64,000 nt of DNA from Marthasterias glacialis (GCA_911728455.2 OU452232.1:5793227-5857226), one strand, 5' to 3'; positions 21,772 to 33,240 are shown, counted from the first letter of the stretch. Program-made: numbers and translations. Notes: generated by a model from the letters alone, not told the origin.

Positions 21772-22861
21772 AAAAGGAACCAGACTATTTCTCCTTCCAG
21801 CCTCAGTTTGGTTACACTGATTTGAATGAAATAAAGTCAAGATGGCCGCACAATGATAAAGGTCCATTGACCCAATTCACCTGACGCCATCACCCACAGT
21901 AAATCTTGGTGGCGCCATTTTGGAGTTCGACTCTCCTTGTGTTGCTGTGCAGCAAGAATTTCTGGCAAACGTGCACGGTTAAACCTGCACCTTATCATTG
22001 CATTGCAAAACTCGCAAAATGCTAGACCATGGGGAAAGTGTCACCGTGTGTGACGTCAGTGCAAGTGGGTCTGCACTATAAAAATTGAGCCCAGAGGGCG
22101 CTGAGTGCATCACGATCCGTGCAAGTCCTCATGAAGGACATGCGCGCAGCCATTTGGCTATACGTCAAATTGTGTTTTCCCATTGGTTGAGCTGCTATGG
22201 TTTGCCACACGCTTGTGTCACATGGTATTTTTTGTCCGTTGTGAACATAGAGGGCACACACAGATGAAGATCGCACACAGCGTTCTCCTCGGCCCAATTT
22301 CATAGAGTTCCTTAAAGCAGAAAATATTGCTTAACTATTTCCTGCTAAGCGACAATGACCAGGGTCCAATCTCATAGAGCTGCTTAAAGCAGCAAATAGT
22401 GCTTAAACCTTTTCTGCTAAGCAAAAGTAAGCAGGATACCAGTCATAGATTGTATATGTGACATGCTATTTTGCCTGGTAACCTTATTCTGGTAAGCATA
22501 ATCTTGTTTGTGCTTAGCTACTTTCTGTGCTGAAGCAGCTCTATAAAATTGGGCCCTGGATGTAATTCTATGGTCTGCATTGACCCCTTGCGCGCATGAC
22601 ATGCAGGGCGACTGCGCTCTGCTAACCATTTTGGGAGTCAACAGGTAAGCGTGTAAATGCCCCGTGGTCTAACATTCGCACTTCACTGTATAACACACAG
22701 GGACAGTGACTACCAAAATGGCGCAACCAAGATTATTGTGATGATGACGTCCAAGAAATAGGTCAATAGACCTTTATCACGGTGCAGCCATCTTGTTTTT
22801 CTCCCATTCAAATCAATGTAACCAAACCGAGGCTGGAAGGGCAAGTAGTTAGGTTCCATTT
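21772..22861. mobile_element. Composite element with ~150-bp inverted arms and a nested MITE
   Basis: The left arm (CCTTCCAGCCTCAGTTTGG, AAGATGGCCGCACAATGATAAAGG, TCTTGGTGGCGCCATTTTGG) is matched in reverse complement by the right arm (CCAAAATGGCGCAACCAAGA, CCTTTATCACGGTGCAGCC, CCAAACCGAGGCTGGAAGG). Between them lie a promoter-like GCACTATAAAAATTG and family P copies at 22292-22558. Related arm pieces occur at 53230-53460, 55890-56060 and 60460-60650. Confidence 0.75.
22292..22558. mobile_element. MITE family P, partial plus complete copy
   Basis: A truncated copy (GGCCCAATTTCATAGAGTTCC...CTGCTAAGCGACAATGACC) is followed by a complete one from AGGGTCCAATCTCATAGAGC to (inverted) CCAGGGCCCAATTTTATAGAGC. 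Confidence 0.85.
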
Positions 22862-22939
22862 TGAACGAGCATCAGCATCCATTACTGTTATTGGGTGCAG
22901 GGCACATGACCAAGATGGTGGCACCATGATAAAGGTCTA

Positions 22940-23105
22940 TAGGCCCTTTTCAAAACCACCGCTTCGGCTTCAGGCTCCCTCAGTTGTTTTGAAAACTGTG
23001 CGCTTTGGGTCAAACTGGCGGATGGAGCCTAAGCCGGAACCTAACCCAGAGCCTAAGCCGGAACACAAGCCATAGCCCAACCGGAGGTTTCAAAAGAGGG
23101 CCTTA
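22940..23105. mobile_element. Palindromic MITE, family H (GGAGCCTAAGCC core)
   Basis: TAGGCCCTTTTCAAAACCACCG to (inverted) TAAGGCCCTCTTTTGAAACCTCCG, with GAAAACTGTGCGCTTTGG and GGCGGATGGAGCC shared with 24297-24438 and with the half copy at 31575-31665. Confidence 0.8.
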
Positions 23106-23213
23106 GATGCTTAGCAGAAATTGTATCAGTACGTTTCGGTTAGTAACAAGATGTTCAGGAAATAAGCTACAGCATTTGCAATGATATTTGATTCCATTTA
23201 CTTTCTGATACCT

Positions 23214-23276
23214 GGGGTGGATTTCACAACTCGAAATAAGACTAGTCCTAGCGCTTTGTGGAATCCAACCCTGGTT
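23214..23276. repeat. Half copy of the 4722-type MITE
   Basis: GGGTGGATTTCACAACTCG...GACTAGTCCTAGCGCTTTGTGG: both ends are kept but the middle is deleted. Confidence 0.65.
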
Positions 23277-23520
23277 TACTAGAACAGCCTTTTTCTCCTT
23301 CAAATGAATGCTTTAAAATCAATTTGCATTTTTATTAGGGAACCATCAAAAGCATCTTGACATAAAACAAAATTATAATATTCAAATAAACTTGTATTTA
23401 TTAATCAATAAATTCCTTTTGAGGGCACTTTATAGGATCGGTAAATATAAAAAAAAAAACATTTTAATAGATGTTAATTTTTGCATCGGGCATAAAGAAT
23501 AATGTTTCTGCTTTTTACCC

Positions 23521-23852
23521 ATACACCGCTGTATGTTAAGCACTGCATAATCAGTACTTTCCCTGAGTCCTGTGAAAAAAAAACTACAGGCATATTCTTC
23601 GGGTGGCATTCGAACCTACAACCCCCACCATTCTAGAGCAGATGTCTTACCAACTACACTACAGAGATTGCCATACTGCCGGGCAATCTCGGTAGTCTAG
23701 TTGGTAAGACATCTGCTCTAGAATGGCGGGGGTCGGGGGTTTGAATCCCACCCGAGGAATATGCCTGCGGATTTTTTCACAGGACTCGGGAAAGTACTGA
23801 GTATACAGTGCTTAACACACATCGGTGTACGGGTAAAAAAAAACTGGCATAA
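23521..23852. repeat. Head-to-head inverted pair of tRNA-derived SINEs (family V)
   Basis: The minus copy (23521-23682) and plus copy (23685-23852) meet at their tRNA heads. Plus copy: TAGTCTAGTTGGTAAGAC (A-box), GGTTTGAATCCCACCCG (B-box), GAATATGCCTG, CAGGACTCGGGAAAGTACTG and the ACACATCGGTGTAC end. The minus copy repeats each block in reverse order. The transcript of either strand would fold into a long hairpin. Confidence 0.92.
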
Positions 23853-24296
23853 AAAACATTGTTGTTTAGTTTCAGTCTGAAAGCTTACTGTTTACAAAGT
23901 TGGTACTAGAACCAAATTTTTCTGTGAAATATTTCCCTTTGAAATGCTGTCATATTCAAGAAAACTGCATCGGAAAATCTAAACAAAATGCAACTGCCGG
24001 TTTCGGTTGTAACAATCAAAATTAAGGACAATGTGTTTACATGTACATGCTGAAAAGTGTGCACGCTTTTTCACTATTTTCTCCTGACTCGGACGACGGA
24101 TTGAGCCAAAATTTTCACAGGTTTCTTCTATCATGTATATATTGAATCAGACAAAGTAAGAACACTGCACTATCAGCTTCACCAATCCTGTATAGTGCCG
24201 ACCCTTAAGCAGGAGGCTGGTTAATCGTTTAGCATTGAAGGTGTAGACAAAAATACCACATGTGCATAGCTGTAATTATAGAAGGTTTGCCCTGGC

Positions 24297-24438
24297 TATG
24301 GCCGTTTACGAAACCACGACTTGGGCTTGGGCTTGGGCTTAGGCTCTGTCAGTTATTCTGAAAACGTGTGCTTTCCTTACGGGGATTCAAACAGGCGGAT
24401 GGAGCCCAAGCCCAAGCCGTGGTTTCGTAAACGGCCTT
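24297..24438. mobile_element. Palindromic MITE, family H
   Basis: ATGGCCGTTTACGAAACCACG to (inverted) AGGCCGTTTACGAAACCACG, followed inward by repeated CTTGGG hexamers on each side. The arms are about 40 bp and nearly identical, suggesting a young copy. Confidence 0.85.
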
Positions 24439-24439
24439 T

Positions 24440-25135
24440 GTCTGCAAGATACAGCTTTACCGACCCTGTATAGTGCGTTTAAGCAATCAAATGCTCTGTC
24501 CCTTATCTTTAAAACAATTCTTTGCGTATCACTGGAATTCCTCATTAACAGAATCAAGGTAGAATCTATAAAAATGACACTTAAATTACCATTCAAGAAA
24601 TCTAATCAAGGCCGAAAAACAACAACAAAATACACCACCAATCAAATTTCTGACGAATTTCCTTTAAGATCATGAGGAGCAGGAAAATATGGGGCTATAT
24701 GAAGGCTATTTTGACAACATTCACATGCACATACACGTAACAGTGTACCCTTTTTTTTCATGCAAGTGCATAGCTTAGATTACTGTAGCAACACCAAATA
24801 TCAAAATATTAAATGAGACAGCTGTGTACACAGTGCACTCCTGTGCATACGAAACAGTTCCATTTTAATACGGGATTTACATTTTGACAAAGATCCATGT
24901 TTAATTAAAGGTTGGTAGGATGGCTTGCATATCTGGATGATTTAAAGGGATATTTGCTGGGATTTTTAATTGTAGTTCTATTTTGTTCAGTTATTTATTT
25001 ATTTGTTTCTATTTTGTACTTTTATTCTACTTATTTATAATAAAAAAAATCAGTTTTTTGTTTAGGGGTAGTGGGGTGAATATTCACTCTAATCATGTGG
25101 TTTCTAAGACACCTTATAGGAAAGTTAGGCCTGCA
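24440..25135. other. A/T-rich intron sequence, nothing recognised
   Basis: Ends in a run of about 33 T (25138-25170) that directly precedes minisatellite array B. Confidence 0.6.
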
Positions 25136-25136
25136 T

Positions 25137-25174
<38 letters not shown>

Positions 25175-25181
25175 CTATTTT

Positions 25182-25323
25182 TTCATTCCAATCCTCTAGT
25201 TTTCAAGAAACATATCATAAAGGGATGGTACATCATTGGTTTTTGAAAGAGTACATTCATTCCAATCCTCTAGATTTCAAGAAACATATCACAAAGGAAT
25301 GCTACATCATTAGTTTCTAGAAG
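25182..25323 (+). repeat. 74-bp minisatellite array B (about 2 units)
   Basis: CATTCCAATCCTCTAGTTTT...AAAGGGATGGTACATCATTGG twice, same unit and orientation as arrays A, C and D. Confidence 0.93.
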
Positions 25324-25492
25324 ACACTGATTTTCAAGATTTTGAAATGACTGCACATTTTTTTTCCGAGATAAAAAACCATTCATTATTTGTTAATAAT
25401 TTTTGATCAAAATCAAAGATAATTCTTGTGCTTTGTTTGCTTCCAGAACTTAAACTTCAAACTGTAATCTCTTCCGCCTAGAAATGTTTTTC

Positions 25493-25655
25493 AGGCCAGA
25501 TACTTCTTTCTGGTAAGGGCAAGGGAGATTTAAATTTTTTAGTGGTAAAGGGCGCCTCTACGAGGGAGATTACAACTTCTACAGGAACTTTTCAACGGGC
25601 GCGAAGGCAACGACCAGAGGTAAAGAGGCAATTCCTGAAAGGGTAGAACTAATGT
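25493..25655 (+). mobile_element. MITE-like family B, diverged
   Basis: AGGCCAGATACTTC, GGGCAAGGGAG, GGCGCCTCTACGAGG and CAACGACCAGAGG keep the family order. Confidence 0.55.
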
Positions 25656-26693
25656 AGTACTTCAGGATGTCTGGCGTTACTGGCCAAGTGCTAAATTACT
25701 GGACCCTGGCCAGTGGTTTAGTGGGTTTATCCATCCCTGTTGGATGAGAAACAGAGACTACAAAAATATTTTTTTAAAAAAATAGAGGAAGTAGTTTATA
25801 TGTACATCGCCTGAATCTTGTCCGCATCATGTGTGCCGTGTTTCGTGGAGTTGGTTCTTCTTGGGTTTGTGCAGGGGGCTTGCGAGTGACCGGACTATCC
25901 CGGGGCGGGAGTTTAACAGGCATGCCACCTAAGCTTGTGGGAAAAGAAGCAAAAACCATAAAGAAAAAAAAACACACACACACACATTGGAAAAGCATGC
26001 AGGAAGGGTAAGGCATATTCTCATGATGCTGAGACTTTTCCATTTTCCAATGGAAGTGCCATTTGAAAATCGTCAAAAGGGCTTGCCCTCTCAAAGATGA
26101 AAAGTTAGGCCTGCAGAGAGATTCGACATTAGGCAGTTACTCATGACCAAGGAAGTCATGGTACCAGATATTAATGACCACCTGTGGCAAAAGCTATACC
26201 CAAAACAAAAAAATATGCAATAACACAATTCCAACAGAAATATATGAATTCTTCAATGCCATTTGTACATAATTTAACATTTTGCTTTACATGTGCAATT
26301 CAAGAACCAATCCTTGATTATGATTTCTGCACAAAGCTTTCAAATTGTTGTCTTGTACTCTATTATTTTTTTCTGCACAAAGCACAAAGCTTTCATCGTT
26401 TTTTTCTTCTTCTTTTTTCTTTCTTTCTTTTTTCCAGCTGCTAATGGAGTTTTTGTGCTGAGGGTGAACACTCAATGACCCAGTTTTATAAAGGCTGTCA
26501 GAAGATGTCTTCTATCAGCTCAAGCAATACCCCAAAGCTTCAATTTCACAGCGTTTTGTACCGTAAGCAATGCAAAGGGCACGCGAACTTGCTGAGCTTT
26601 GTAAGAACCAACAACTGCCACAACAATAGAACCTCATTGTGAACATCACACACGCTGCTTCATATATCATCAAACTTGTTTTATGAGAAACAC

Positions 26694-26875
26694 CAGGCCA
26701 GTGTGCCTGGAATTTCATCTTTGAGAGGGCAAGGCAATTTTCATTTTGGAAAGTGCACTTCCAACGGAAAATCTACTCTAAAGTCTACGGGAAACTTTTG
26801 ATGGGGCACCAAGGTCATGACCAGGGCAACAGAGGCAATGGCCTCCGTGGCCAGTGTGTAAATTCCAGGCTGGGT
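26694..26875 (+). mobile_element. MITE-like family B
   Basis: CAGGCCAGTGTGCC, GAGAGGGCAAGGC, GGGGCACCAAGGTCATGACCAGGG and GAGGCAATGGCCTCCGTGG, ending in a CCAGGCTGG-like end. Confidence 0.6.
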
Positions 26876-27950
26876 GTGCTTGCGTGTTGTTCTTCTTGTT
26901 TTGCTTTTTTAAAGAAAGTAACCTTGTTTTATTGGAAATTGCAAAGGTCACCCACAAATGTTTTTTTTTCCCCAGCATCTCGTCAAGCAAACAAGTCAAA
27001 ACATGTGAACAACATACTGTCTGTAAAATTTTGCAATTTTTTGAGAATATGCCTGATCCATAAAGACAAATTATCATCACCAAGGTTTAACATTCATCAT
27101 GCAAATAAAAACACACAACATTCAAAGTGTTTGTGAATATATACAGCAGAAAGAGTGGCAAATAATAACTGAAACAGTGTCATAGTAATAATACACAAAA
27201 ACATGTTTGAATGCAATTTTTGGTTGTCAGTCGAAAAAAAAGTACATGTACAAGGGTCACGCATTGATAACTCTTACCAGCCTATAAAACCCCAAACCCT
27301 TAGACAACGCAACAAATCGATACGTATGGCCATCATCTCCACTTGATTGTATATTCATAAATACCCAAGGCAATTTAGGCATTCCTATTGGTTGAAAGGT
27401 GGTCACATGACCGTGTTTACCTGGTATTAAACAGTTGATAAAGACATGGCTGGAGTTGTTTAAGACCGGTTATTTTAGTCTGGTTTCCTGCTTTAATACT
27501 TTAACACTAGAAAACGTAAATGAAGAGGCGCGAAACAGACCCATAGTGCAAAATCTGGGCTCCTGAACGTAACGACAGCAAAATCATTGTAAAACGAGCA
27601 AGGCTTGTTGTGTCGTTCTCTGATTTAAAAAAAAAAAATTTTTACATTTTATTTTTTAACAGTAAAAGGGAATAAAAGAGTGGTGACTCGGTCTTAATGG
27701 GTGATAAAGGCTCTTGCCTTTGGCTTGGTCCTTCACACCACACAGGCCGTGACACAGCGAGGCCTGGTTCTTGACCATTTTTCCCGAGACAAAGTCGAGG
27801 TAAAATTATCAAGAACCAGGCCTCACCGTGTTCAAACAACTATTTGAAAACCTCTTCACCACACTTTTATTCCCTTATTTATAAATGAATCTCCGAAGTT
27901 CAACTGTTTGTAAAGTGATTTACATACAAATAAGCAACAACTAAACGAGG
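26876..27950. other. Intron sequence without recognised features
   Basis: Ordinary A/T-rich sequence. A short inverted pair (GGCCTGGTTCTTGA at 27761 and TCAAGAACCAGGCC at 27809) forms a small hairpin around 27761-27823. Confidence 0.55.
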
Positions 27951-28204
27951 CTAATTTTCAGTGCACCTGTCCTCCCAGGCCTGCCATGTGACATTTTGGG
28001 AGGCCACCCCCAAACTGTCACATGACAGGCTTAGGATGAGAGCCACCACCGTGGAATATTTGCATATGCAGTTGTCTCTCAATCCAGCTGTATTTAGAGG
28101 GACTATGTCATGGCCGGGTTGACTATCTGGAACACCTGTTCCCTGTAATGCACTGGGTGATGTAGGGAGTCTCTGCAGGTACATGAATCTGATGTACGTA
28201 TGTG

Positions 28205-28812
28205 TATGAGAGAGTAAGGGGTGGGGGTGGGAGGTTAGGGGTGGGAGGTTAGGTGTGGGGAGGTAAGGCTTGGAGGTATTGGTGGGAGGTATGGGTGAGG
28301 AAGAAGGGGTGGGGAGGTAGGGGTGGGAGGTAGGGGTGGGGAGGTTAAGGATATGAGGTATGGGTGAGGAAGAAGGGGTGGGGAGGGAGGGGTCAGAGGT
28401 AGGGGTGAAAGGTAGGGGGTGAGGAGGGAAGGGTGGGAGGTTAAGGGTGGGAAGGTAAGGATTGGAGGTAGTGGTTGGAGGTATAGGTGAAAAAGAAGGG
28501 GTGGGGAGGTGGGGAGGGAGGTAGGGGTAAGGAGGTAGTTGTGGACGGTATGGGTGGGAGGTAAGGGTGAGGAGGGAGCGGTCGGAGGTAGGGGTGAAAG
28601 GTAGGGGGTGAGGAGGGAGGGGTGGGAGGTTAAGGGTGGGGAGGTAAGGATTGGAGGTAGTGGTTGGAGGTATAGGTGAAAAAGAAGGGGTGGGGAGGTG
28701 GGGAGGGAGGTAGGGGTAAGAAGGTAGTTGTGGACGGTATGGGTGGGAGGTAGGGGTGAGGAGGGAGGGGTGAGGAGGGAGGGTTGGGGAGGTAGGGGGA
28801 GGGGCAAAGGAG
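28205..28812 (+). repeat. G-rich (GGGAGGT/GGGGTGG) tandem block
   Basis: Pure-G runs of three to five separated by A/T recur for 600 bp on the plus strand. There is a higher-order unit of about 185 bp (the block from GGGGTGAAAGGTAGGGGG at ~28402 recurs at ~28590, followed by the same AAAAAGAAGGGGTGGGG). The opposite strand has Pro/Ser/Thr/Leu-rich open frames of up to 316 codons, a low-complexity artefact. Many G-quadruplex-capable stretches. Confidence 0.9.
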
Positions 28813-29060
28813 TTTGAGATAGGAACATGCCACTGTCTCATTCTACATTGATTGATATAGAATGCATGTGTGTCAGTGTACACGTCGCGCATAACTCTCA
28901 CTCTCCGCCAATGAAAGGTCTTCCTTTGACCTCAAGTGAGGGTGCCGTGTTAGATTGTGATGTCATATTCAAGGGCTTTCAGTGCAACCATTTGTGTTAA
29001 ATTACCACAGAGTGGAGGACTTTGGAGGTTTCAGGAGGGTCTCTAGCCAAAGACACTTAG

Positions 29061-29188
29061 GCAGTATCCAAATCAAGTGACTCTGGCTACAGCTATGGCT
29101 GCTGGCTGCAACGACAACGTTGAAGAATAGGACTTTTCAGCGATCCAGCCATAGCTGCTGCCATAGCCATCAAATTGGACAAGGCCTT
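29061..29188. mobile_element. MITE family G copy
   Basis: GTATCCAAATCAAGTGACTC, GGCTGCTGGCTGCAACG and GCCATAGCCATCAAATTGGAC. Confidence 0.7.
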
Positions 29189-29336
29189 GATAATAATAAT
29201 ACAGATGAACTTTTATAACACACCATGTTTGTCATAAATGACACTCCTGGCGCCGAATAATCAAATCAAGCGGAGATTGTTGAGAATGACTTCTATGAGA
29301 TGAAGCAATCTTAATACAACACCTTAAAAGGGATAC

Positions 29337-29538
29337 AGGGTGAGGTGGCGCATATTGCTGCCAGACTAAGCCAGAAACACCGGGGCAAGCCAATCTCTTA
29401 ACCATAAGCTGTGCATGAGTCTTTTACGTGCATCACACACAACACACGGGACCTATGGCTTAACGTCTCAACCGAAGGACAAAGCAAAAGTGTCTTGCTC
29501 AAGAACACAAGTGCCACAACCTGGAACACACTCTGACA
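29337..29538 (-). repeat. SINE family L, 5'-truncated, minus
   Basis: GGTGGCGCATATTGCTGCC, GAAACACCGGGGC, GCATCACACACAACACACG, AACGTCTCAACCGAAGGAC and ACACAAGTGCCACAACC. It is followed at once by a family P MITE, the same order as at 5655-6096. Confidence 0.85.
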
Positions 29539-29543
29539 ACACC

Positions 29544-29741
29544 AGGGCCCAGGTTCATAGAGCTCCTTCACCACAAAGAGTTGCTGAGCACAACAAAATC
29601 ATGCTTGCCAGAATAAGGTTACCAGCCAAAATACCATTTAACATGTGCAACTTGTGACTGGTATCCTGCTTATTTTCGCTAAGCAGCAAATTATTAAGCA
29701 AACATTTTCTTCTTAAGCAGCTCTATGAAATTGGGTCCAGA
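29544..29741. mobile_element. Palindromic MITE, family P
   Basis: AGGGCCCAGGTTCATAGAGC to (inverted) TGGACCCAATTTCATAGAGC, with AGGTTACCAGCC and GTGACTGGTATCCTGC. Confidence 0.9.
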
Positions 29742-29960
29742 ACTTGAGTCTGGTGTACTAGACCGCTCCGGCAATCCACTCGGAGGGGTTTAAGATATTA
29801 AAACATATTCCCAGGGCACTAGCACAATCTTGAAATGAATCGTTAATGTTAGGTGTACTCGAATCCTGCTTCCTCTCCAAAATGATCAAATTTATGATTT
29901 TATATAATTGCATATCCTACACTGCAAGCACCAATTACATGAACAGAAAAAGAAGCAAAA

Positions 29961-30065
29961 AATGGTTCGAATCCCACCCGAGTAACATGCCTTTGTTGTT
30001 TTTTCCCACAGTACTCGGGAAAGTACTGAGTATACAGTGCCTAACACACATCGGTGTATGAGTAT
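29961..30065 (+). repeat. SINE family V, 3' part
   Basis: GGTTCGAATCCCACCCGAG (B-box), CATGCCTTTG, ACTCGGGAAAGTACTGAG and ACACATCGGTGTATG. Confidence 0.85.
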
Positions 30066-30099
30066 AGTTTATTTTGTTTTATTTTATTTATTTTTTCTG

Positions 30100-30246
30100 C
30101 ATTTTTACTTGAAGCTGCTCGTCTCCGTGTTTAAGTAATTGGCTTATCGTGTACATTTGTATTTGTTATTTTTTACTTTTTGCTTTGGGGGTATTTTACA
30201 TAAAGAGCCAAATAAATGCATTTTATTATTATTATTATTATTATTA
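30100..30246 (+). repeat. Possible retrotransposon 3' tail with (ATT)n
   Basis: A T-rich segment ending CATAAAGAGCCAAATAAATGC followed by (ATT)n at 30219-30246. Confidence 0.45.
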
Positions 30247-30342
30247 TAACACAAATAATATTGTTTATCCCCCATGCAAATTTAACATTTTATTAAATAT
30301 TTGCGGTACCTGCTGCTTTTACACAGGATTCGAACTACCTCT

Positions 30343-30507
30343 AGCTACCAGGCAAGCCTGGTGGTCAAATGGTATTGAATCTGCTCTAGAGTGGCCATGG
30401 GTCATGGGTTCGAATCCCACCCGAGGAATATGCCTATGTTTTCTCCCACAGTACTCGGTAAAGTACTGAGTATACAATGCTTAACACACATCGGTGTATG
30501 GGTAAAA
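30343..30507 (+). repeat. tRNA-derived SINE, family V, near full length
   Basis: GCCTGGTGGTCAAATGGTAT, GGGTTCGAATCCCACCCGAGG, AATATGCCTATG, GTACTCGGTAAAGTACTGAG and ACACATCGGTGTATGGGTAAAA. It lies 280 bp from the previous copy in the same orientation. Confidence 0.88.
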
Positions 30508-31145
30508 CACACAAATAATATTCTTTATCCCTGAATGTAAATTTAACGTTTATCGCACCAGCACATTGTACCTGCAAAATGGATAGTATCACATTATGCA
30601 TGTAAACGTAAAATTGTCCACACGTATCAGAAAGCAAAACAGGTCAACCATCAAACAAATTGTAAATTAATATTTAGACAAAACAGAAAATTGATTTTTT
30701 TATGACTGAGACAATAATTTCGACATTTCCTTCCAACAGGCTGGCAGAAGTGAGGCAAAATATTCATACACATCTTTATTTGACTGGCATGCATAATTCC
30801 AGGGCGCAAAATCAGTGTATCAATCTACCTAGTCTTCGTACGGATAAATAATTTTCCTTGAGGCGAATAAAAAGGAGACGAACCTTTTAAAATTAATAAG
30901 AATACGGCCATACAAAGTCAAAACTATGATGCATCACATCACCGTAGCAACAGCGGCCGGTAGAAAATAAAAACTCGTTTGTCAGAGAGTGTCAAACAAG
31001 GTTATGGGATTATTATTATGCCCTACTTATTACAGACATGCTTAGCTTTAGTCATTACTGACAAAAATGATAAAATTTTGTTATTACTATATATTTCAGT
31101 AATCAATCAACCTCTTTTTTTCCTTTTTTTTTTTTTAATGGTCTC

Positions 31146-31260
31146 ACAATGCGACCCAGAGAAAGACTCTGCTAGGGTCGAAACGTAAGGCCATTTAACA
31201 ATTTATTTGTATTTATACAACAGGTCCTTTGGGTTAGTAAGCAGTTTGCAATAGCTTATT
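31146..31260 (+). repeat. Copy of the GACTCTGCTAGGGTCGAAACG repeat
   Basis: AGAGAAAGACTCTGCTAGGG, CGAAACGTAAGGCCATTTAAC and ACAACAGGTCCTT match 4012-4080 over about 110 bp. Confidence 0.8.
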
Positions 31261-31321
31261 TCTATTGTCTTCTTTATTTTTTCAGTTAAAAAATTTGTGT
31301 CTTTAAAATGTGTGATACGTT

Positions 31322-31470
31322 CCCAGGCCTTCTACTTCACAGAGGCAACGGAGGCAATTGCCTCCGTTGCCACTGGTCATTGCCTTGGTGCCCCCTTGAA
31401 ATGTTCCAATAGAAATTTACATTTTCCTCATGGAGGTGCCCTCTGCAAAGAAGATTACCCAGTATGTCTG
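31322..31470 (-). mobile_element. MITE-like family B
   Basis: AGGCCTTCTACTTCACAGAGG, GGAGGCAATTGCCTCCGTTGCC, CATTGCCTTGGTGCCCC and ATGGAGGTGCCCTC. It then runs into a half copy of MITE family S (ATGTCTGCTGCCACC, 31461-31505). Confidence 0.75.
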
Positions 31471-31574
31471 CTGCCACCAATGCAGCAACATCAAAGTCTC
31501 CCATACGCAGAGCGCCTTCAAACATTATTGGGAACCATTCAGGGGCTTCAACCCAAACTCCATTGACTCATTTA

Positions 31575-31670
31575 CTAGGGCTGTTTTTTTGAAACCATGG
31601 CTCCGGCTTGGGTTGCGGCTTAGGCTCCATTAGTTATTTCGAAAACTTGTGCGCTTCCCATGACCAGGCG
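31575..31670. repeat. Half copy of MITE family H
   Basis: GAAACCATGGCTCCGGCTTGG, GCTTAGGCTCCATTAGTTATTTCGAAAACTTG. Confidence 0.6.
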
Positions 31671-33240
31671 CGGTTCTAGAGCATAATATTCGTTGGGAGG
31701 GCTAGACCCTCGCACGTGACGTGACGCCACCATCTAACTTTCCCTATTGGTATTTCATTTTGGAAGTCGAAAAAATAACCTTTGCAGCACATTTTTCATG
31801 CGCTAAGCTTTTCCAACTTAAAATATGGGTCAGGTACATGGAGTATCTGGGCCAAGACTATATATAGTGACAAGGACAGTGCAAATTATCATACACTATT
31901 TATTTGATGTGGTGATTATGATAAAAATATCAAATTCATCATATGATCACTGCAGTATCTTGCCTGCCAGAAAATACTCTGGAATTTGCGAGGTCTGTCC
32001 TGTTGTAAACAAGATTACATGGTCTACACCAAACCTGTGCATTCAAACTCAAACTTCCCCGAGGATTCTGTGCTCACTTTAACAAGAACCAACACCATAT
32101 GGTAACTCAACACCCAAAACTGTTAGACTCTGGTTATGGTGGCTTGCCTGATCTCGCATAAAGCATGATCAGTTTACTAGTGCAGTCCAAAAACAGTCAA
32201 GCCAAACATGCAGTTCGATTTTGGTGGATTTGGGGCTGTCAGGGTTAATGTGTAAAAGTAACAAAACTGAGCACTTTAACAGGTCACAATATTCAAATGC
32301 GCGCAAGACTAGACTAGTCTGGTTTCACCACAGCATCTTGTGACCCTTACAAGGTGCAATATACATGTAATTAAATGGGATCTCGTTCAAAACATCATTC
32401 AAATAACTCTGCCTGTTGACAACATAATTTAAAACACCCGAAAAAAAAATACTGTTATAAATATTTTGCATTAATATTACTATTGTTATTATTACACGCA
32501 ATACCGTGTTTCCTAAAACAGGGCGCCTGGGAAAGCAATTTCAATAAAGAACAAAGACCCAGACAGTACCTTGTAAGACATGAATGCATGTCTAGCATCC
32601 ATCTTGGTAATCTACCGTTTGGACATTCTTAAAATGTGACGCTGATTATAATGCAAGGCCTGCGTCTAAACTGGGACCACACTATGCCTGCACTAATCCC
32701 ACCAGGCCGATCATGATGGCAAACATTTGCGGGTGAAGCGTGGGTTGACCCAGTTTTGATATTTATTTTTACGTTCATCGGAAAAACAAGAATGCGTATA
32801 ATAATGCTAGCAGATGTTTTAGGGTTGTTGTTTTTTTTCTTCTTCTCCTTCTTCTTCTTCTTCTTTTCCGCCCAAAAAATGTTGGTGTAATCAAAATTTA
32901 CAGACATCTGGGACAACATGTCTGCGAATGCACACGAAGAAAATAAAATGCCAAAATGGATTACTATCTGCATGCTTTTAGAGGAAGGGGTCTAGAGTTA
33001 AAGGACTCATACTGTGTAAGAAAAGAATAGGACCCAAAATATTGAAAATCTGGTTGTCTGGAAAATATTTGTAACGTCTGGAAAATGTTTGTGACCTGAT
33101 ATTACAAAATTATGTTAACTGACAGAAACAAATTTCGACATCTACAAGTCTTAAAGTTCATTTGGAAAAGCAGATTTCCACTATTGTCAGTGAGTTATGA
33201 GTCACAGTGAAAATTGCCCCTGTGAATGTGTGTAACATTC
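31670..33240. other. Intron sequence without recognised features
   Basis: Contains a (CTT)n run at 32838-32868 and a few Ts; no conserved frame. Confidence 0.55.

Noticed and set aside
27951-28901. 316-codon Pro/Ser/Thr-rich minus-strand open frame
   Set aside because: It is the complement of the G-rich tandem block; two other long frames overlap it, and the non-repeat ends show no domain. Low-complexity artefact.
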